In this document: piece by piece, positions 1-8,829 of the stretch | Numbering within the stretch: the first letter of the stretch is position 1 | Layout: each line of letters begins with the position of its first letter | Assembly (NCBI RefSeq): GCF_014197535.1 | Contig: NZ_JACIFV010000016.1 | Span: 81,738-145,737, forward strand | Direction: 5' to 3' | DNA from: Rhizobium aethiopicum | GTDB lineage: Bacteria; Pseudomonadota; Alphaproteobacteria; Rhizobiales; Rhizobiaceae | Length of the DNA stretch: 64,000 nt | Notes under the pieces: generated by a model | The model's input: only the letters and a program-made list of their open reading frames with translations | Database searches by the model: none | What the model was told of the DNA's origin: nothing | Position numbers and translations under genes: made by a program

Positions 1-2
1 CC

Positions 3-104
3 TCAAAGGACACGAAGATCTACCTTTGCGACGGGGTAGGCGTGAAGAAGACCATGACGATGGAAGAGCTTCTTCCCTTCAGCTTCGAGACGGAACTCGG
101 ATGA
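3..104 (+). CDS. cdd: Cytidine deaminase, C-terminal end only (gene cut by window edge)
   Basis: Frame 3 reads through from the window edge to a TGA at 102-104 and gives a tail with the pieces IYLCDGVGVKKTMTMEELLP and PFSFETELG. This matches the usual end of cytidine deaminase, where a 'hLCD..G.rkt.T..ELLP..F' stretch follows the zinc-binding domain. The enzyme converts cytidine and deoxycytidine to uridine and deoxyuridine in the cytosol. The stop overlaps the ATG of punA by four bases (ATGA), so the gene would head the salvage operon that follows. The active-site half lies outside the window, so the call rests on the C-terminal signature and operon context only. Confidence 0.75.
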   Translation, partial: SKDTKIYLCDGVGVKKTMTMEELLPFSFETELG

Positions 105-907
105 GGGCGACGGTCGACCTGCTCGCCGCATTGCTCGGCGCGATCAAGCCGCGCCACGGAATCGTGCTCGGCTCCGGTCTCGGCTCCCTCGTTGGCCAGT
201 TGGAAGGTGCCGTCCGTATTCCCTATCGCGACCTGCCGGGCTTTCCCGTCAGCGCCGTCTCCGGCCACGCCGGCGAAGTCGTCGCCGGCCGCCTCGGTGG
301 AAAGCCGGTCATCATGCTTTCCGGCCGCGTGCATTATTATGAGAAGGGCGATGCCAACGCCATGCGTCTGCCGATCGAGGTGCTGAAGGCGCTCGGCGTC
401 GAGGCGCTGATCCTGACCAATTCGGCCGGATCGCTGCGCGACGACATGCCGCCTGGTTCGGTGATGCAGATTACCGATCACATCAACTACTCCGGCATGA
501 ACCCGCTGATCGGGGAGGAGAGCGACCATCGCTTCGTCGGCATGACCAATGCCTATGACGCCGGCCTCGCCGCGGCGATGCTGAAGGCGGCGGCAAAACT
601 CAAGATCGAGCTGGGGCAGGGCGTATATATGTGGTTTTCCGGTCCGAGCTTCGAAACGCCGGCCGAAATCCGCATGGCGCGCATCCTCGGCGCCGATGCC
701 GTCGGCATGTCGACGGTGCCGGAGGTGATCATCGCAAGAATGCTGGGTCTGAGGGTTGCGGCCGCTTCCGTTATCACCAACTATGGAGCAGGCATGACCG
801 GCAATGAGCTCAGCCATGAAGAAACCAAGGACATGGCGCCCGTCGGCGGCGCCCGTCTCGCCGCCATATTGAAAGAGATGATTGCGGGAGAAAGCGAAAA
901 TGACTAG
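101..907 (+). CDS. punA: Purine nucleoside phosphorylase
   Basis: Trimeric PNP-type enzyme that cleaves purine (deoxy)nucleosides with phosphate to base and (deoxy)ribose-1-phosphate. Visible family blocks are the phosphate loop GSGLGSL near the N-terminus, GRVHYYEKGD, ILTNSAGSL, SGPSFETPAE and VGMSTVPEV, followed by the base-specifying ITNYGAG region. The start at 101 is preferred because it overlaps the cdd stop as ATGA. A longer reading frame from a TTG at 26 only covers the cdd tail. The 268-residue length fits the family. The 3' end overlaps deoC by eight bases, implying translational coupling within one operon. Confidence 0.93.
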   Translation: MRATVDLLAALLGAIKPRHGIVLGSGLGSLVGQLEGAVRIPYRDLPGFPVSAVSGHAGEVVAGRLGGKPVIMLSGRVHYYEKGDANAMRLPIEVLKALGVEALILTNSAGSLRDDMPPGSVMQITDHINYSGMNPLIGEESDHRFVGMTNAYDAGLAAAMLKAAAKLKIELGQGVYMWFSGPSFETPAEIRMARILGADAVGMSTVPEVIIARMLGLRVAAASVITNYGAGMTGNELSHEETKDMAPVGGARLAAILKEMIAGESEND

Positions 908-1676
908 CCATTCTATCCGGGAAACGGCGGCGGTCGCCCTTTCCCTTCTCGACCTCACCAATCTGAAGGACGATTGCACCGAGGCGCAGATCGATACGCT
1001 CTGCGCCCGCGCGCAGACGCCCTACGGTAACAGCGCCGCGATCTGCATCTGGCCGCGTTTCGTTGCCCATGCCCGCAATATCCTCGGCGCCGGCCATCCT
1101 GTGCGGATCGCAACCGTCGTCAATTTCCCCGCAGGCGATATGGAAGTGGCCGATGTCGCCGCCGAAACGCGTGAGGCGATTGCCGATGGCGCCGATGAGA
1201 TCGATCTGGTCATCCCCTACCGCAAGCTGATATCAGGAAATGAGAAGGCGGTGACCGATATGGTCAAGGCGGTGCGCGCCGAATGTACCGGCCCCGTTCT
1301 GCTGAAGGTGATCGTCGAGACCGGCGAGTTGAAGGATGCAGCATTGATCCGCCGCGCCTCCGAGCTCGCCATCGAAGCCGGAGCCGATTTCATCAAGACC
1401 TCCACCGGCAAGGTTGCCGTCAACGCGACGCTCGAAGCCGCCGACATCATGATCCGCGCCATTCGTGAAAGCGGGCGCAAGGTCGGGTTCAAGCCGGCCG
1501 GCGGCATCGGCTCGGTGGCTGATGCGGCGCTCTATCTCAGCCTCGCCGAAACCATCATGACGCCGGACTGGGCCATGCCTTCGACCTTCCGTTTCGGCGC
1601 TTCGGGCCTGCTCGACGACATACTGGCGGTTCTGAGCGGAGCGCAGCCGGCACCGGCTGCGGCGTCGGGCTATTGA
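900..1676 (+). CDS. deoC: Deoxyribose-phosphate aldolase
   Basis: Class I aldolase that splits 2-deoxyribose-5-phosphate into glyceraldehyde-3-phosphate and acetaldehyde, the exit step of deoxynucleoside catabolism. Visible motifs are VNFPAGD, ADEIDLVIPY, LKVIVETG, the Schiff-base lysine in DFIKTSTGK, and the phosphate-binding KPAGGIG. The ATG at 900 overlaps the punA stop; an earlier in-frame start at 882 would lie further inside punA. The 258-residue length is normal. One base separates its stop from deoA, so the four genes are clearly co-transcribed. Confidence 0.95.
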   Translation: MTSHSIRETAAVALSLLDLTNLKDDCTEAQIDTLCARAQTPYGNSAAICIWPRFVAHARNILGAGHPVRIATVVNFPAGDMEVADVAAETREAIADGADEIDLVIPYRKLISGNEKAVTDMVKAVRAECTGPVLLKVIVETGELKDAALIRRASELAIEAGADFIKTSTGKVAVNATLEAADIMIRAIRESGRKVGFKPAGGIGSVADAALYLSLAETIMTPDWAMPSTFRFGASGLLDDILAVLSGAQPAPAAASGY

Positions 1677-1677
1677 G

Positions 1678-2985
1678 ATGATTCCGCAGGAGATCATCCG
1701 GCGTAAACGCGATGGCGAGGAGCTCGACGCCGCCGATATCAGCTCCCTCATCGCGGCACTCGCCGACGGGCGGCTGTCCGAAGGCCAGATCGGCGCCTTC
1801 GCCATGGCCGTCTGGTTCAAAGGCATGTCACGCGAGGAAATCGTCGCCCTGACGCTGGCGATGGCCAACTCCGGCGACAGGCTGCAATGGGGCGATATCG
1901 GCCGTCCGATCGCCGACAAACATTCGACCGGCGGCGTCGGCGATAATGTCTCGCTGATGCTGGCGCCGATCGCCGCCGCCTGCGGCCTCGCCGTCCCGAT
2001 GATCTCGGGGCGCGGCCTCGGCCATACCGGCGGCACGCTCGATAAGCTCGAATCCATTCCCGGTTATAGGATCACCCCTGATGCGGAGCTCTTCGGCAAG
2101 GTGGTGAAGGAAGCGGGATGCGCCATCATCGGCCAGACCGGAACCTTGGCGCCCGCCGACGGCAGGCTTTATGCCGTGCGCGACGTCACCGCCACCGTCG
2201 ATTCCATTCCGCTCATCACTGCCTCCATCCTGTCGAAGAAGCTCGCGGCCGGGCTTGAGACGCTGGTGCTCGACGTCAAGCTCGGCAACGGCGCCTTCAT
2301 GGCTGACCGCCGTCAGGCAGAGATGCTGGCGCATTCCCTGGTCGAGGTGGCGAACGGCGCGGGCGTGAAGACCTCCGCCTTGATCACCGACATGAACGAG
2401 CCGCTCGCCGATTGCGCCGGCAACGCGATCGAGATGCGCAACTGTTTGGACTTCCTGGCGGGCAGGAAAAGCGGCACGCGGCTCGAGACCGTGGTTTTTG
2501 CCTTTGCCGCCGAGATGCTGGTGAAATCGGGCATTACCGCATCTTCTGAAGAAGCCGATGCGATGGCGCGCCGAGCGCTGTCATCGGGACAGGCGGCCGA
2601 AAGCTTCGGGCGTATGATATCCATGCTCGGCGGACCGGCCGATCTCGTCGAAAATCCGGAAAGATACCTGGCCAAGGCGCCGGTCGAAAAACCAGTCCCG
2701 GCCGCCCGATCCGGCTGGCTTGCCGCCTGCGACACGCGCGGTATCGGCATCAGCGTCATCGATCTCGGCGGCGGCCGCCGTCATCCGGCAGATCGGATCG
2801 ATCACCGCGTCGGTTTCTCCGGCCTCCTGTCGCTTGGCACCCGGGTCAATGCAGGCGATCCGATCGCTGTCGTCCACGCTGCCGACGAAGCCGCGGCGGA
2901 AAAAGCAGCTGCGACCCTTGCCGTGCATTATCGCATTGCGGACGACAAGCCGGAATTGGTCCCCGTCATTGCAGGCCGGGTCTGA
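1678..2985 (+). CDS. deoA: Thymidine phosphorylase
   Basis: Converts thymidine plus phosphate to thymine and deoxyribose-1-phosphate. At 435 residues it is full length for the NP-II glycosyltransferase family. The family signature GRGLGHTGGTLDKLE is intact, as are KHSTGGVGD (phosphate and substrate contacts), SILSKKLAAG and LDVKLGNGAFM. It begins one base after the deoC stop and closes the forward salvage operon. With DeoB on the opposite strand (mutase making deoxyribose-5-phosphate) and DeoC it forms a complete route from deoxynucleosides to central metabolism. Confidence 0.95.
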   Translation: MIPQEIIRRKRDGEELDAADISSLIAALADGRLSEGQIGAFAMAVWFKGMSREEIVALTLAMANSGDRLQWGDIGRPIADKHSTGGVGDNVSLMLAPIAAACGLAVPMISGRGLGHTGGTLDKLESIPGYRITPDAELFGKVVKEAGCAIIGQTGTLAPADGRLYAVRDVTATVDSIPLITASILSKKLAAGLETLVLDVKLGNGAFMADRRQAEMLAHSLVEVANGAGVKTSALITDMNEPLADCAGNAIEMRNCLDFLAGRKSGTRLETVVFAFAAEMLVKSGITASSEEADAMARRALSSGQAAESFGRMISMLGGPADLVENPERYLAKAPVEKPVPAARSGWLAACDTRGIGISVIDLGGGRRHPADRIDHRVGFSGLLSLGTRVNAGDPIAVVHAADEAAAEKAAATLAVHYRIADDKPELVPVIAGRV

Positions 2986-2991
2986 TGCGGT

Positions 2992-3525
2992 TTACTGTTT
3001 GAGGCTGAGCGAGCCGTCGGCGACGGAATAGGAGGCGAGTTTCTGCAGGAAGCTCATGCCGACCAGCGTGGTCGTCAGCGCGTCGTCCCTGAGCACGAAG
3101 GCCTCGACATTCCGGACGCGGATGCCGCCGATTTCGACGCGATCGAGGGTCACATGCGCGGCCTTCGTCTGGCCGTTCGCCGTGTTCACACCATAGCGGA
3201 AGTCGAGCTGATTTGCGGTGTAGCCGAGCCGGCGGGCGAGTGTCTCGTTGAGGGCGACATAGGTGGCGCCGGTATCGATCAGCCCTGGCACCGGCTTGCC
3301 GTTGATCTTGAAGCTGCCGGTATAGTGCCCCTGCGCATCCGCCTGCAGGCGGATCGTACTATTGCCGGAAGCGGGCGCCGGTGCAGCGGACTGGCCCGCG
3401 TCGGCCGATACGTAATTGGCGGAGAGACCGTCGGCAGGTTCCTGGCTGACACTTCCAACGAAGGAAGGTACCTGTGTGGCCAACACCGCGGCGATGCTGG
3501 CGAATATGACGGTACGCACGAGCAT
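2992..3525 (-). CDS. Retropepsin-like aspartic protease, clan AA, secreted or membrane anchored
   Basis: A protein of 177 residues from the preferred start. An N-terminal hydrophobic segment (signal peptide or anchor) is followed by a low-complexity linker and a single retropepsin-like domain with the catalytic motif GLIDTGATYVAL. Later come a hydrophobic flap-like region and LVGMSFLQKL, typical of the alphaproteobacterial 'DTGA' family (TIGR02281-like). Such proteins presumably dimerise to make an active site; substrates are unknown. The ATG at 3525 has an AAGGA ribosome site at good spacing. A start 48 bases further upstream (3573) lacks this. It converges on deoA and is probably unrelated to nucleoside salvage. 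Confidence 0.8.
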   Translation of the reverse strand: MLVRTVIFASIAAVLATQVPSFVGSVSQEPADGLSANYVSADAGQSAAPAPASGNSTIRLQADAQGHYTGSFKINGKPVPGLIDTGATYVALNETLARRLGYTANQLDFRYGVNTANGQTKAAHVTLDRVEIGGIRVRNVEAFVLRDDALTTTLVGMSFLQKLASYSVADGSLSLKQ

Positions 3526-3624
3526 GAAACAGAAATCCTTCCTGTATAAACCCCGCTTCATGCAGGGCCTCATGCTTCCAGCTTGCTAAGCCTCAAATCC
3601 TGATAACTTGCTAATATCGATAAC

Positions 3625-3653
3625 AAAAAGGCCCGGAGCGAACCGCCCGGGCC
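3625..3653 (-). terminator. Rho-independent terminator downstream of upp
   Basis: On the minus strand a GGCCCGG / CCGGGCC stem with a ten-base loop is followed by five T residues. It lies about 35 bases after the upp stop, so it should end the upp transcript before the protease gene. Confidence 0.75.
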
Positions 3654-3688
3654 ATAAAGTCTTGCGATTTGGTAAAGGAAGGCTGAAA

Positions 3689-4318
3689 TTATTTGGTTCC
3701 GTACATGCGGTCGCCGGCATCGCCGAGGCCGGGCATAATGTAGCCCTTCTCGTTCAGATGGCTGTCGATCGCGGCGGTGAAGACCGGAACATCCGGATGC
3801 GCCGCGCGGAAGTTGCGGATGCCTTCCGGGGCGGCGAGCAGGCAGAGGAAGCGAATATTGTGGGCGCCGCGTTCCTTGAGCTTGTCGATCGCCGCAATCG
3901 AGGAATTGCCGGTCGCCAGCATCGGGTCGACGACGATGATCAGGCGCTCGGCCACGTCTTCCGGCGCCTTGAAATAATACTCGACCGGCTGCAGCGTCTC
4001 GTGATCGCGATAGACGCCGATATGCGAGACGCGGGCGGAAGGCACGAGATCGAGCATGCCTTCGAGCAGTCCGTTGCCGGCGCGCAGGATCGAGGCGAAG
4101 ACCAGCTTCTTGCCTTCGAGGATCGGCGAGTCCATCGTCTGCAGCGGCGTCTCGATCGTCGCCATCGTCAATTCGAGATCGCGGGTGACCTCGTAACAGA
4201 GCAGCGTGGAGATTTCGCGCAGCAGGCGCCGGAAACTTCCCGTCGATGTCTCCTTGCGTCGCATGATGGTGAGCTTGTGCTGCACAAGCGGATGATCGAT
4301 GACCGTGACGCCGTCCAT
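3689..4318 (-). CDS. upp: Uracil phosphoribosyltransferase
   Basis: Makes UMP from uracil and PRPP. The PRPP-binding loop VVDPMLATGNSSIAAI is intact, as are the uracil-binding C-terminal region (GYIMPGLGDAGDRMYGTK) and the N-terminal DHPLVQHKL block. The start at 4318 gives the common 209-residue length and has an AAAGG ribosome site. An alternative ATG five codons upstream (4333) is possible. It is followed by a strong terminator. About 100 bases separate it from add upstream, so it may be co-transcribed with add and deoB as a second salvage unit facing the cdd-deoA operon. Confidence 0.95.
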   Translation of the reverse strand: MDGVTVIDHPLVQHKLTIMRRKETSTGSFRRLLREISTLLCYEVTRDLELTMATIETPLQTMDSPILEGKKLVFASILRAGNGLLEGMLDLVPSARVSHIGVYRDHETLQPVEYYFKAPEDVAERLIIVVDPMLATGNSSIAAIDKLKERGAHNIRFLCLLAAPEGIRNFRAAHPDVPVFTAAIDSHLNEKGYIMPGLGDAGDRMYGTK

Positions 4319-4420
4319 GGGGAAGCCTTTCATTCTTTCTAACGAATGTTTCTTTCACGGAAATCGGCCCGACCGCAAGAGTGGAGCCGAATTTGTACCG
4401 ATCTTCCCCAGCCTCTCGCC

Positions 4421-5389
4421 CTAAAGGCGGGCGAGCAGCGCCTGCCGCGTCTCCTCGTCGACGAAGGCGGCCTCGATTGCGGTGCGCGTCATGGCGTTGA
4501 TTTCCGCGTCGGTGAATCCGAAAACGACGGCAGCAAGCTCGTATTCCCGCTCGAGCGAGGTATGGAAGAAAGGCGGATCGTCGGAACTGATCGTCACCCG
4601 CACGCCGGCTTCCTTCAGTCGCCGCAGCGGATGCGAGGTGAAATCGGGAAAGACCCTGAGGGCGATATTGGAGCCTGGGCAGACTTCAAGCACGGTGCCG
4701 AGATCGGCAAGCCGCTTCACCAGATCGAGATCTTCGATGGCGCGCACGCCATGGCCGATGCGTGCGGGACGCACGGCATCGAGCGCGTCGGCAACGCTGA
4801 AGGCGCCGCAGACCTCGCCGGCATGGATGGTCAGCCCCAGCCCGGCATCGCGGGCGATATCGAAGGCTCTGATATAATCGGCCACGCGGCCCATGCGCTC
4901 CTCGCCGGCGAGATTGAAGCCTGTTATCAAAGGGTTGCCGGCCCTTGCCGCATATTCGGCCGCTCCGATCACGCTTTCCGGACCGAAATGCCGTTCCCCG
5001 GTGACGATCAGCCGGGCCTCGATGCCGCTTTTGGCCTTGGCTCGCCGGATGCCTTCACAGACGCCCGATATATAGGCATCGGCGCCGAGCCCGATGCGCT
5101 TGCCGTGGTCGGGCGACACGATGAGTTCGCTATAGATCGTATCGATGCCGGCAAGTTCGTCGAGATAGGTTTCGGTCAGGAGCGCATAATCCTCCTCCGT
5201 CCTGTAGACCTCGGAAACCTTGTCGTAACACTCGAGAAAACTTGCGAAATCGTGCCAGACATAGGCGCCGTCGCGAAGCTCGCCGCTGATGTCGACGCCG
5301 TATTTCCGCGCCTGCGCCTCTGTCAACACAGGCGGTGCCGCGCCCTCCAGATGGCAGTGCAGCTCGACCTTCTTCAAATGCGATGTCAC
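4421..5389 (-). CDS. add: Adenosine deaminase
   Basis: Zinc-dependent deaminase of the adenosine/AMP deaminase superfamily converting (deoxy)adenosine to (deoxy)inosine, which punA can then cleave. The metal-binding HCHLEGA at the N-terminus, the HAGE motif carrying the catalytic glutamate, the GHGVRAIED histidine block and the C-terminal SSDDPPFF aspartates are all present. The 322-residue length is typical. Its start codon overlaps the deoB stop by four bases, so the two genes are translationally coupled. A close relative, adenine deaminase, has the same fold; the salvage context favours adenosine. Confidence 0.9.
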   Translation of the reverse strand: MTSHLKKVELHCHLEGAAPPVLTEAQARKYGVDISGELRDGAYVWHDFASFLECYDKVSEVYRTEEDYALLTETYLDELAGIDTIYSELIVSPDHGKRIGLGADAYISGVCEGIRRAKAKSGIEARLIVTGERHFGPESVIGAAEYAARAGNPLITGFNLAGEERMGRVADYIRAFDIARDAGLGLTIHAGEVCGAFSVADALDAVRPARIGHGVRAIEDLDLVKRLADLGTVLEVCPGSNIALRVFPDFTSHPLRRLKEAGVRVTISSDDPPFFHTSLEREYELAAVVFGFTDAEINAMTRTAIEAAFVDEETRQALLARL

Positions 5390-6606
5390 AGAAAACTCCT
5401 TCCATGCGCTCCGCCCGGGATGCCGAGATGGCGCGCAATGCTTTCGCCGATATCGGCATAGGTGCGGCGAACGCCGATGGAACGCGACCGGATGCCGGGG
5501 CCGTAAATAATGATCGGCACGCGCTCGCGCGTATGATCCGTGCCGCGCCAGGTGGGGTCGCAGCCATGGTCGGCGGTCAGCACGACGAGGTCGCCGGGTT
5601 TCAACTTCTTATGGACCTCAGGCAGACGCGCATCGAAGGCTTCGAGCGCTGCCGCATAACCGGGCACGTCGCGGCGATGACCGTAGATCATGTCGAAATC
5701 GACAAAATTGGTGAAGACGAGATCGCCGTCCTCGGCCGCGTCGATTGCCGAGAGCGACGCATCCATCAGCGCCTCGTTGCCGCTGGCCTTGATGACCCTG
5801 GAAATGCCCTGATGGGCGAAGATGTCGCCGATCTTTCCCACAGCATGCACATGCCGGCGGTGCTCGACCAGCCGGTCGAGCAGCGTCGGCTCCGGCGGCA
5901 GAACGGAAAAATCGCGCCGGTTTCCGGTGCGCTGGAAGGTGGAGGCGGATTGGCCGATGAAGGGCCGGGCGATGACGCGGCCGATATTGTAGGAATCGAG
6001 AAGGGCGCGAGCCGTGCGGCAGAAGGCAAGCAGCCGGTCTAGGCCGAAATGCGCTTCGTGCGCCGCGACCTGAAAGACCGAATCCGAGGACGTATAGCAG
6101 ATCGGCTTGCCGGTGCGGATATGTTCTTCGCCGAGCCTGGCGATGATTTCGGTTCCCGAGGCGTGGCAATTGCCGAGAATGCCGGGAATGTCGCCCTCCC
6201 GGCATAATGCCTCGATCAACTCCGGGGGAAAGGCATCGCCTTCCGTCGGAAAATATCCCCAATCGAAACTGACGGGTGTGCCCGCGATCTCCCAATGGCC
6301 CGATGGCGTGTCCTTGCCGCGGGAGATTTCGCTGGCCGCGCCATAAATGCCGTAGATCTTTTCCGGCAGGGGCATGCCGGCCGGAAATTGGCCGGAGGCG
6401 GCCCGGGCGATGTGCAGAAGCCCGAGTTCCGACATGTTCGGCAGGGAAAGCGGCCCGCTGCGCAGCCCAGCGCGGTCTCCGGCACCGGCCGCGCAGAATT
6501 CGGCGATATGGCCGAGCGTGTCGGCGCCCTCGTCGCCATAGGCTGCCGCATCCGGCGCCCCGCCGACGCCGAAGGAATCGAGAACGAAGAGAAAGGCGCG
6601 CGCCAT
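5386..6606 (-). CDS. deoB: Phosphopentomutase
   Basis: Interconverts (deoxy)ribose-1-phosphate and -5-phosphate, linking the phosphorylases PunA and DeoA to DeoC. It is a metal-dependent alkaline-phosphatase-superfamily enzyme: the N-terminal DSFGVGGAPDA metal site, GKDTPSGHWE, the VFTNFVDFDMIYGHRRD block and the C-terminal LTADHGCDP ligand cluster are all visible. The start at 6606 (MARAFLFVLDSFGVGG) gives 406 residues, the normal size. The frame is open 84 bases further upstream but shows no family sequence there. Confidence 0.95.
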   Translation of the reverse strand: MARAFLFVLDSFGVGGAPDAAAYGDEGADTLGHIAEFCAAGAGDRAGLRSGPLSLPNMSELGLLHIARAASGQFPAGMPLPEKIYGIYGAASEISRGKDTPSGHWEIAGTPVSFDWGYFPTEGDAFPPELIEALCREGDIPGILGNCHASGTEIIARLGEEHIRTGKPICYTSSDSVFQVAAHEAHFGLDRLLAFCRTARALLDSYNIGRVIARPFIGQSASTFQRTGNRRDFSVLPPEPTLLDRLVEHRRHVHAVGKIGDIFAHQGISRVIKASGNEALMDASLSAIDAAEDGDLVFTNFVDFDMIYGHRRDVPGYAAALEAFDARLPEVHKKLKPGDLVVLTADHGCDPTWRGTDHTRERVPIIIYGPGIRSRSIGVRRTYADIGESIARHLGIPGGAHGRSFL

Positions 6607-6708
6607 TTTACCCCCGAAAGGACCGATCGCCGGCCTCCGGACCGTCGGAGGCTGAAGCCCACGCATATAGTGCCGCGCCCGGCTTGGCAAATTCGAGATG
6701 GGGAGGGG

Positions 6709-7290
6709 TCAGCAGTCGCCGCAGGGGATCGAGTCGCCTTGCCGCTGGCGATAGAAGTAACTGCGGCTGATGGTGATCGTGCGCATCCCATCCGGCATGA
6801 AGTTCGGCGCGAACAGGAACATCGTATAGGGGATGCTGAGTTCGGTCCGAACGAGGAAGCTGTTTGCCGTCTTCATATCGGCCGGCACGTCGCTCACCGT
6901 CCCATTCTTGGCGTAAGGCGCCGTTCCGTCCTGCGCCCAGGACCAGAGCACTTTCGCATTGGCGCCGGCGTCGATTGAAATTCCGGTGATTTTCAGCGTC
7001 AGCGATGTCGTATTGTAAGGCACGAACATCGCCGTTGCGACTGACGGCATGTCAGCGAGCGCGCTCTTCGTGACGGATTGCTGCTGGGTGACGAGGTCGG
7101 CGATCGCACCAGCGGCGCGTGTCGCGCGCTTGCTGACGCTGAGGCCGATCGTGATCTCGAAAGCGCCGATATAGAGCATGATGAGCACGGGAAAGAGGAT
7201 CGCGAATTCGATCGCTCCGGCGCCCTTGCGCTCTCGCACCAGCCGACGCGCCTGCTGTACCAGTCTGGTGAACGGGGTGCGCATCGCCAT
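6709..7290 (-). CDS. TadE/TadF-like pilus assembly pseudopilin
   Basis: A 193-residue protein with one N-terminal membrane segment inside a TadE-like domain: basic and short residues, then GAGAIEFAILFPVLIMLY, followed by a periplasmic region ending in two cysteines. TadE-like minor pseudopilins are processed by the Tad prepilin peptidase and needed for Flp fibre assembly. The start at 7290 overlaps the stop of the upstream TadE-like gene as TAATG, so both belong to one transcript. They read away from pilA and the cpa/tad genes. Whether this corresponds to TadE, TadF or a short TadG cannot be settled by eye. Confidence 0.8.
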   Translation of the reverse strand: MAMRTPFTRLVQQARRLVRERKGAGAIEFAILFPVLIMLYIGAFEITIGLSVSKRATRAAGAIADLVTQQQSVTKSALADMPSVATAMFVPYNTTSLTLKITGISIDAGANAKVLWSWAQDGTAPYAKNGTVSDVPADMKTANSFLVRTELSIPYTMFLFAPNFMPDGMRTITISRSYFYRQRQGDSIPCGDC

Positions 7291-7925
7291 TATGGATACT
7301 GCTCGTTCTGGAAGGCGGAGGTTGCGATAATCAGATATTGCGTCGGCATCGAACCGTCGGACGGACGGATGGTCGTGATATAGGGCCGGACCAGATCCGT
7401 GATGATTTCCCATCGATAGTAGGCGCGCAGCATGTTGATCGTGCCGGCGCCGCCAGGTGTATATTTGAAGGCCGCGGTGTTGATGTCGGCATATCGGTCA
7501 CTGGAAACCTTGGGGATCGTCGTCGGAATGGCCGAGAAGGAGCTGAACGTCTGCACATCCACGTAAAGCTTGCTCGGCGTGGCGGCTTCGCTGGTCGAGC
7601 AGCTGATCAGGATCGAGATCTCGTTGCAGAACGCCTGACGGAATTGCGTCCGGCTCATATCGGTCGTGCGGCCGAGATTGTAGGTGATCTGCCCGGTCCG
7701 CATCCGGCGGCTCATCGTATCGACGGCGTTGGAGACGAGCTCTTCGGCGGCGAAGGCGATGAAGGTTTCAAGGATCGCGAAGATCACCAGGAAGTACGGG
7801 ATGGCAAGCAAGGCAAATTCGATCGCCGCTGCGCCGTCGCGCGAGCGGGCGACAGCCCGAAACTTGGAGAAACGGTTCGGCGCGAAGGCGCGCTCCCTAT
7901 CCGTCTTCTGATCAACTACCGTCAT
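7290..7925 (-). CDS. TadE-like pilus assembly pseudopilin
   Basis: A 211-residue protein with a short cytoplasmic N-terminus and the TadE-like membrane stretch DGAAAIEFALLAIPYFLVIF. A periplasmic domain follows with two cysteines near residues 100-110. The acidic residue after the processing-site alanines (AIEFALL) is the pseudopilin hallmark recognised by the A24 peptidase encoded at 9128. The start at 7925 was preferred over the open frame upstream, which runs into the neighbouring gene. It is translationally coupled to the second TadE-like gene downstream. Confidence 0.8.
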   Translation of the reverse strand: MTVVDQKTDRERAFAPNRFSKFRAVARSRDGAAAIEFALLAIPYFLVIFAILETFIAFAAEELVSNAVDTMSRRMRTGQITYNLGRTTDMSRTQFRQAFCNEISILISCSTSEAATPSKLYVDVQTFSSFSAIPTTIPKVSSDRYADINTAAFKYTPGGAGTINMLRAYYRWEIITDLVRPYITTIRPSDGSMPTQYLIIATSAFQNEQYP

Positions 7926-8038
7926 TGCCTGGACCCGAGCGACATCTCTGCCTGCCACACTAGGGTCCGTTCGTTGATTTTCCGTTTCAGGACGATACGA
8001 CGATTTTAACGAATGGCAGAAGATCCGAGTCGGGCCGA

Positions 8039-8449
8039 TCAGGGTGACGTGGTGCCGGCGGCCGCTTGCTGCGCATGCTGCTCGCAATTGGGCGTGCAGG
8101 ACAGCACGGAGCGCTCGGTCTGCCGATAGACGCGCACCGTGTTGCCCTCGTCTATCGACACAAGGATGCGCTCGTCCAGGATCGCGTTGCCGTCGGCGTC
8201 CAGAAGAACCAGATTGGTGGTGCCGAAGCTGCGTCCTGTCAGCACGATCGTCTTGGCATCGGCTACGGTCGCGTCGGCGACCTGGGCGTTGCCGACGATG
8301 ACCTTGCTGACCGGGCGGTCGAGCTTCAAGACGCGCGCGTGATCCATATAGACGCGCAGCATGTCATCGTCTGCGGCCGAGGAAACTCCCGAAATACCGG
8401 AAACGGCGATCATGCCGGCAAAGAAAATGGTTTTGCCGCTCGATGACAT
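8039..8449 (-). CDS. Secretin N-domain protein, periplasmic pilus-associated (CpaC N-terminal-like)
   Basis: A 136-residue protein with a signal peptide (about residues 1-25) followed by a single T2SS/T3SS 'pil_N' secretin N-terminal domain. The segment LDRPVSKVIVGNAQVADATV is nearly the same block as in CpaC (LNKAVVVDLPEDAHDILVSD, then PTMADAVT). It lacks the secretin barrel, so it cannot form a channel by itself. It may be an adaptor for the CpaC pore in the periplasm. The start at 8449 has a GAGGA ribosome site; an upstream start (8527) adds an unlikely leader. It is divergent from pilA. Confidence 0.78.
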   Translation of the reverse strand: MSSSGKTIFFAGMIAVSGISGVSSAADDDMLRVYMDHARVLKLDRPVSKVIVGNAQVADATVADAKTIVLTGRSFGTTNLVLLDADGNAILDERILVSIDEGNTVRVYRQTERSVLSCTPNCEQHAQQAAAGTTSP

Positions 8450-8829
8450 TTGGTCCTCTTTCACGATCACAGCGCAATAGGCGCATAGAATGGAAAAAAA
8501 TGGTGAATGAAGCCTTAAACTCACCATGCTGTTTCGCGGTGAAGCAGGATGATCTGATTTGGCACTGGCGCCGGGCGGTAGAGGTTGCGGCTGGATGCGC
8601 TGCCTGTGCTGTTTCCGGATGAATCCCGTTGTTAACCTCTGAATATCGTTAAATATTGAGCGAAATGAATAAGGTAAAGCTTACCCTGCGAGAGCCTTCG
8701 GCGGCTTTCACATGCTGTTAACTCTTTTTCTTAAGCCGATGGAAACGCCCATTCATTAGATTACTGTTCATCCGATCAACGGCAACAGTTGGCGGACGTG
8801 CTGAACATCAACTGGAGTTAGGAGTACCC
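8450..8829. promoter_or_regulatory. Divergent promoter region of pilA and the TadE-like operon
   Basis: A 380-base non-coding, AT-richer stretch between two divergent pilus transcripts. It holds several TTAA-containing half sites (around 8630-8655 and 8717-8735) and a GGAGTTAGGAG ribosome site before pilA. CtrA regulates pilin genes in Caulobacter through TTAA-type sites, so CtrA control is plausible here. None of the pairs has the canonical seven-base spacing, so no site is claimed. Confidence 0.45.

Noticed and set aside
8630..8735. CtrA binding sites upstream of pilA
   Set aside because: TTAA words occur but with 9- or 13-base gaps rather than the canonical seven, so no site was called. 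They are noted only as part of the promoter region.
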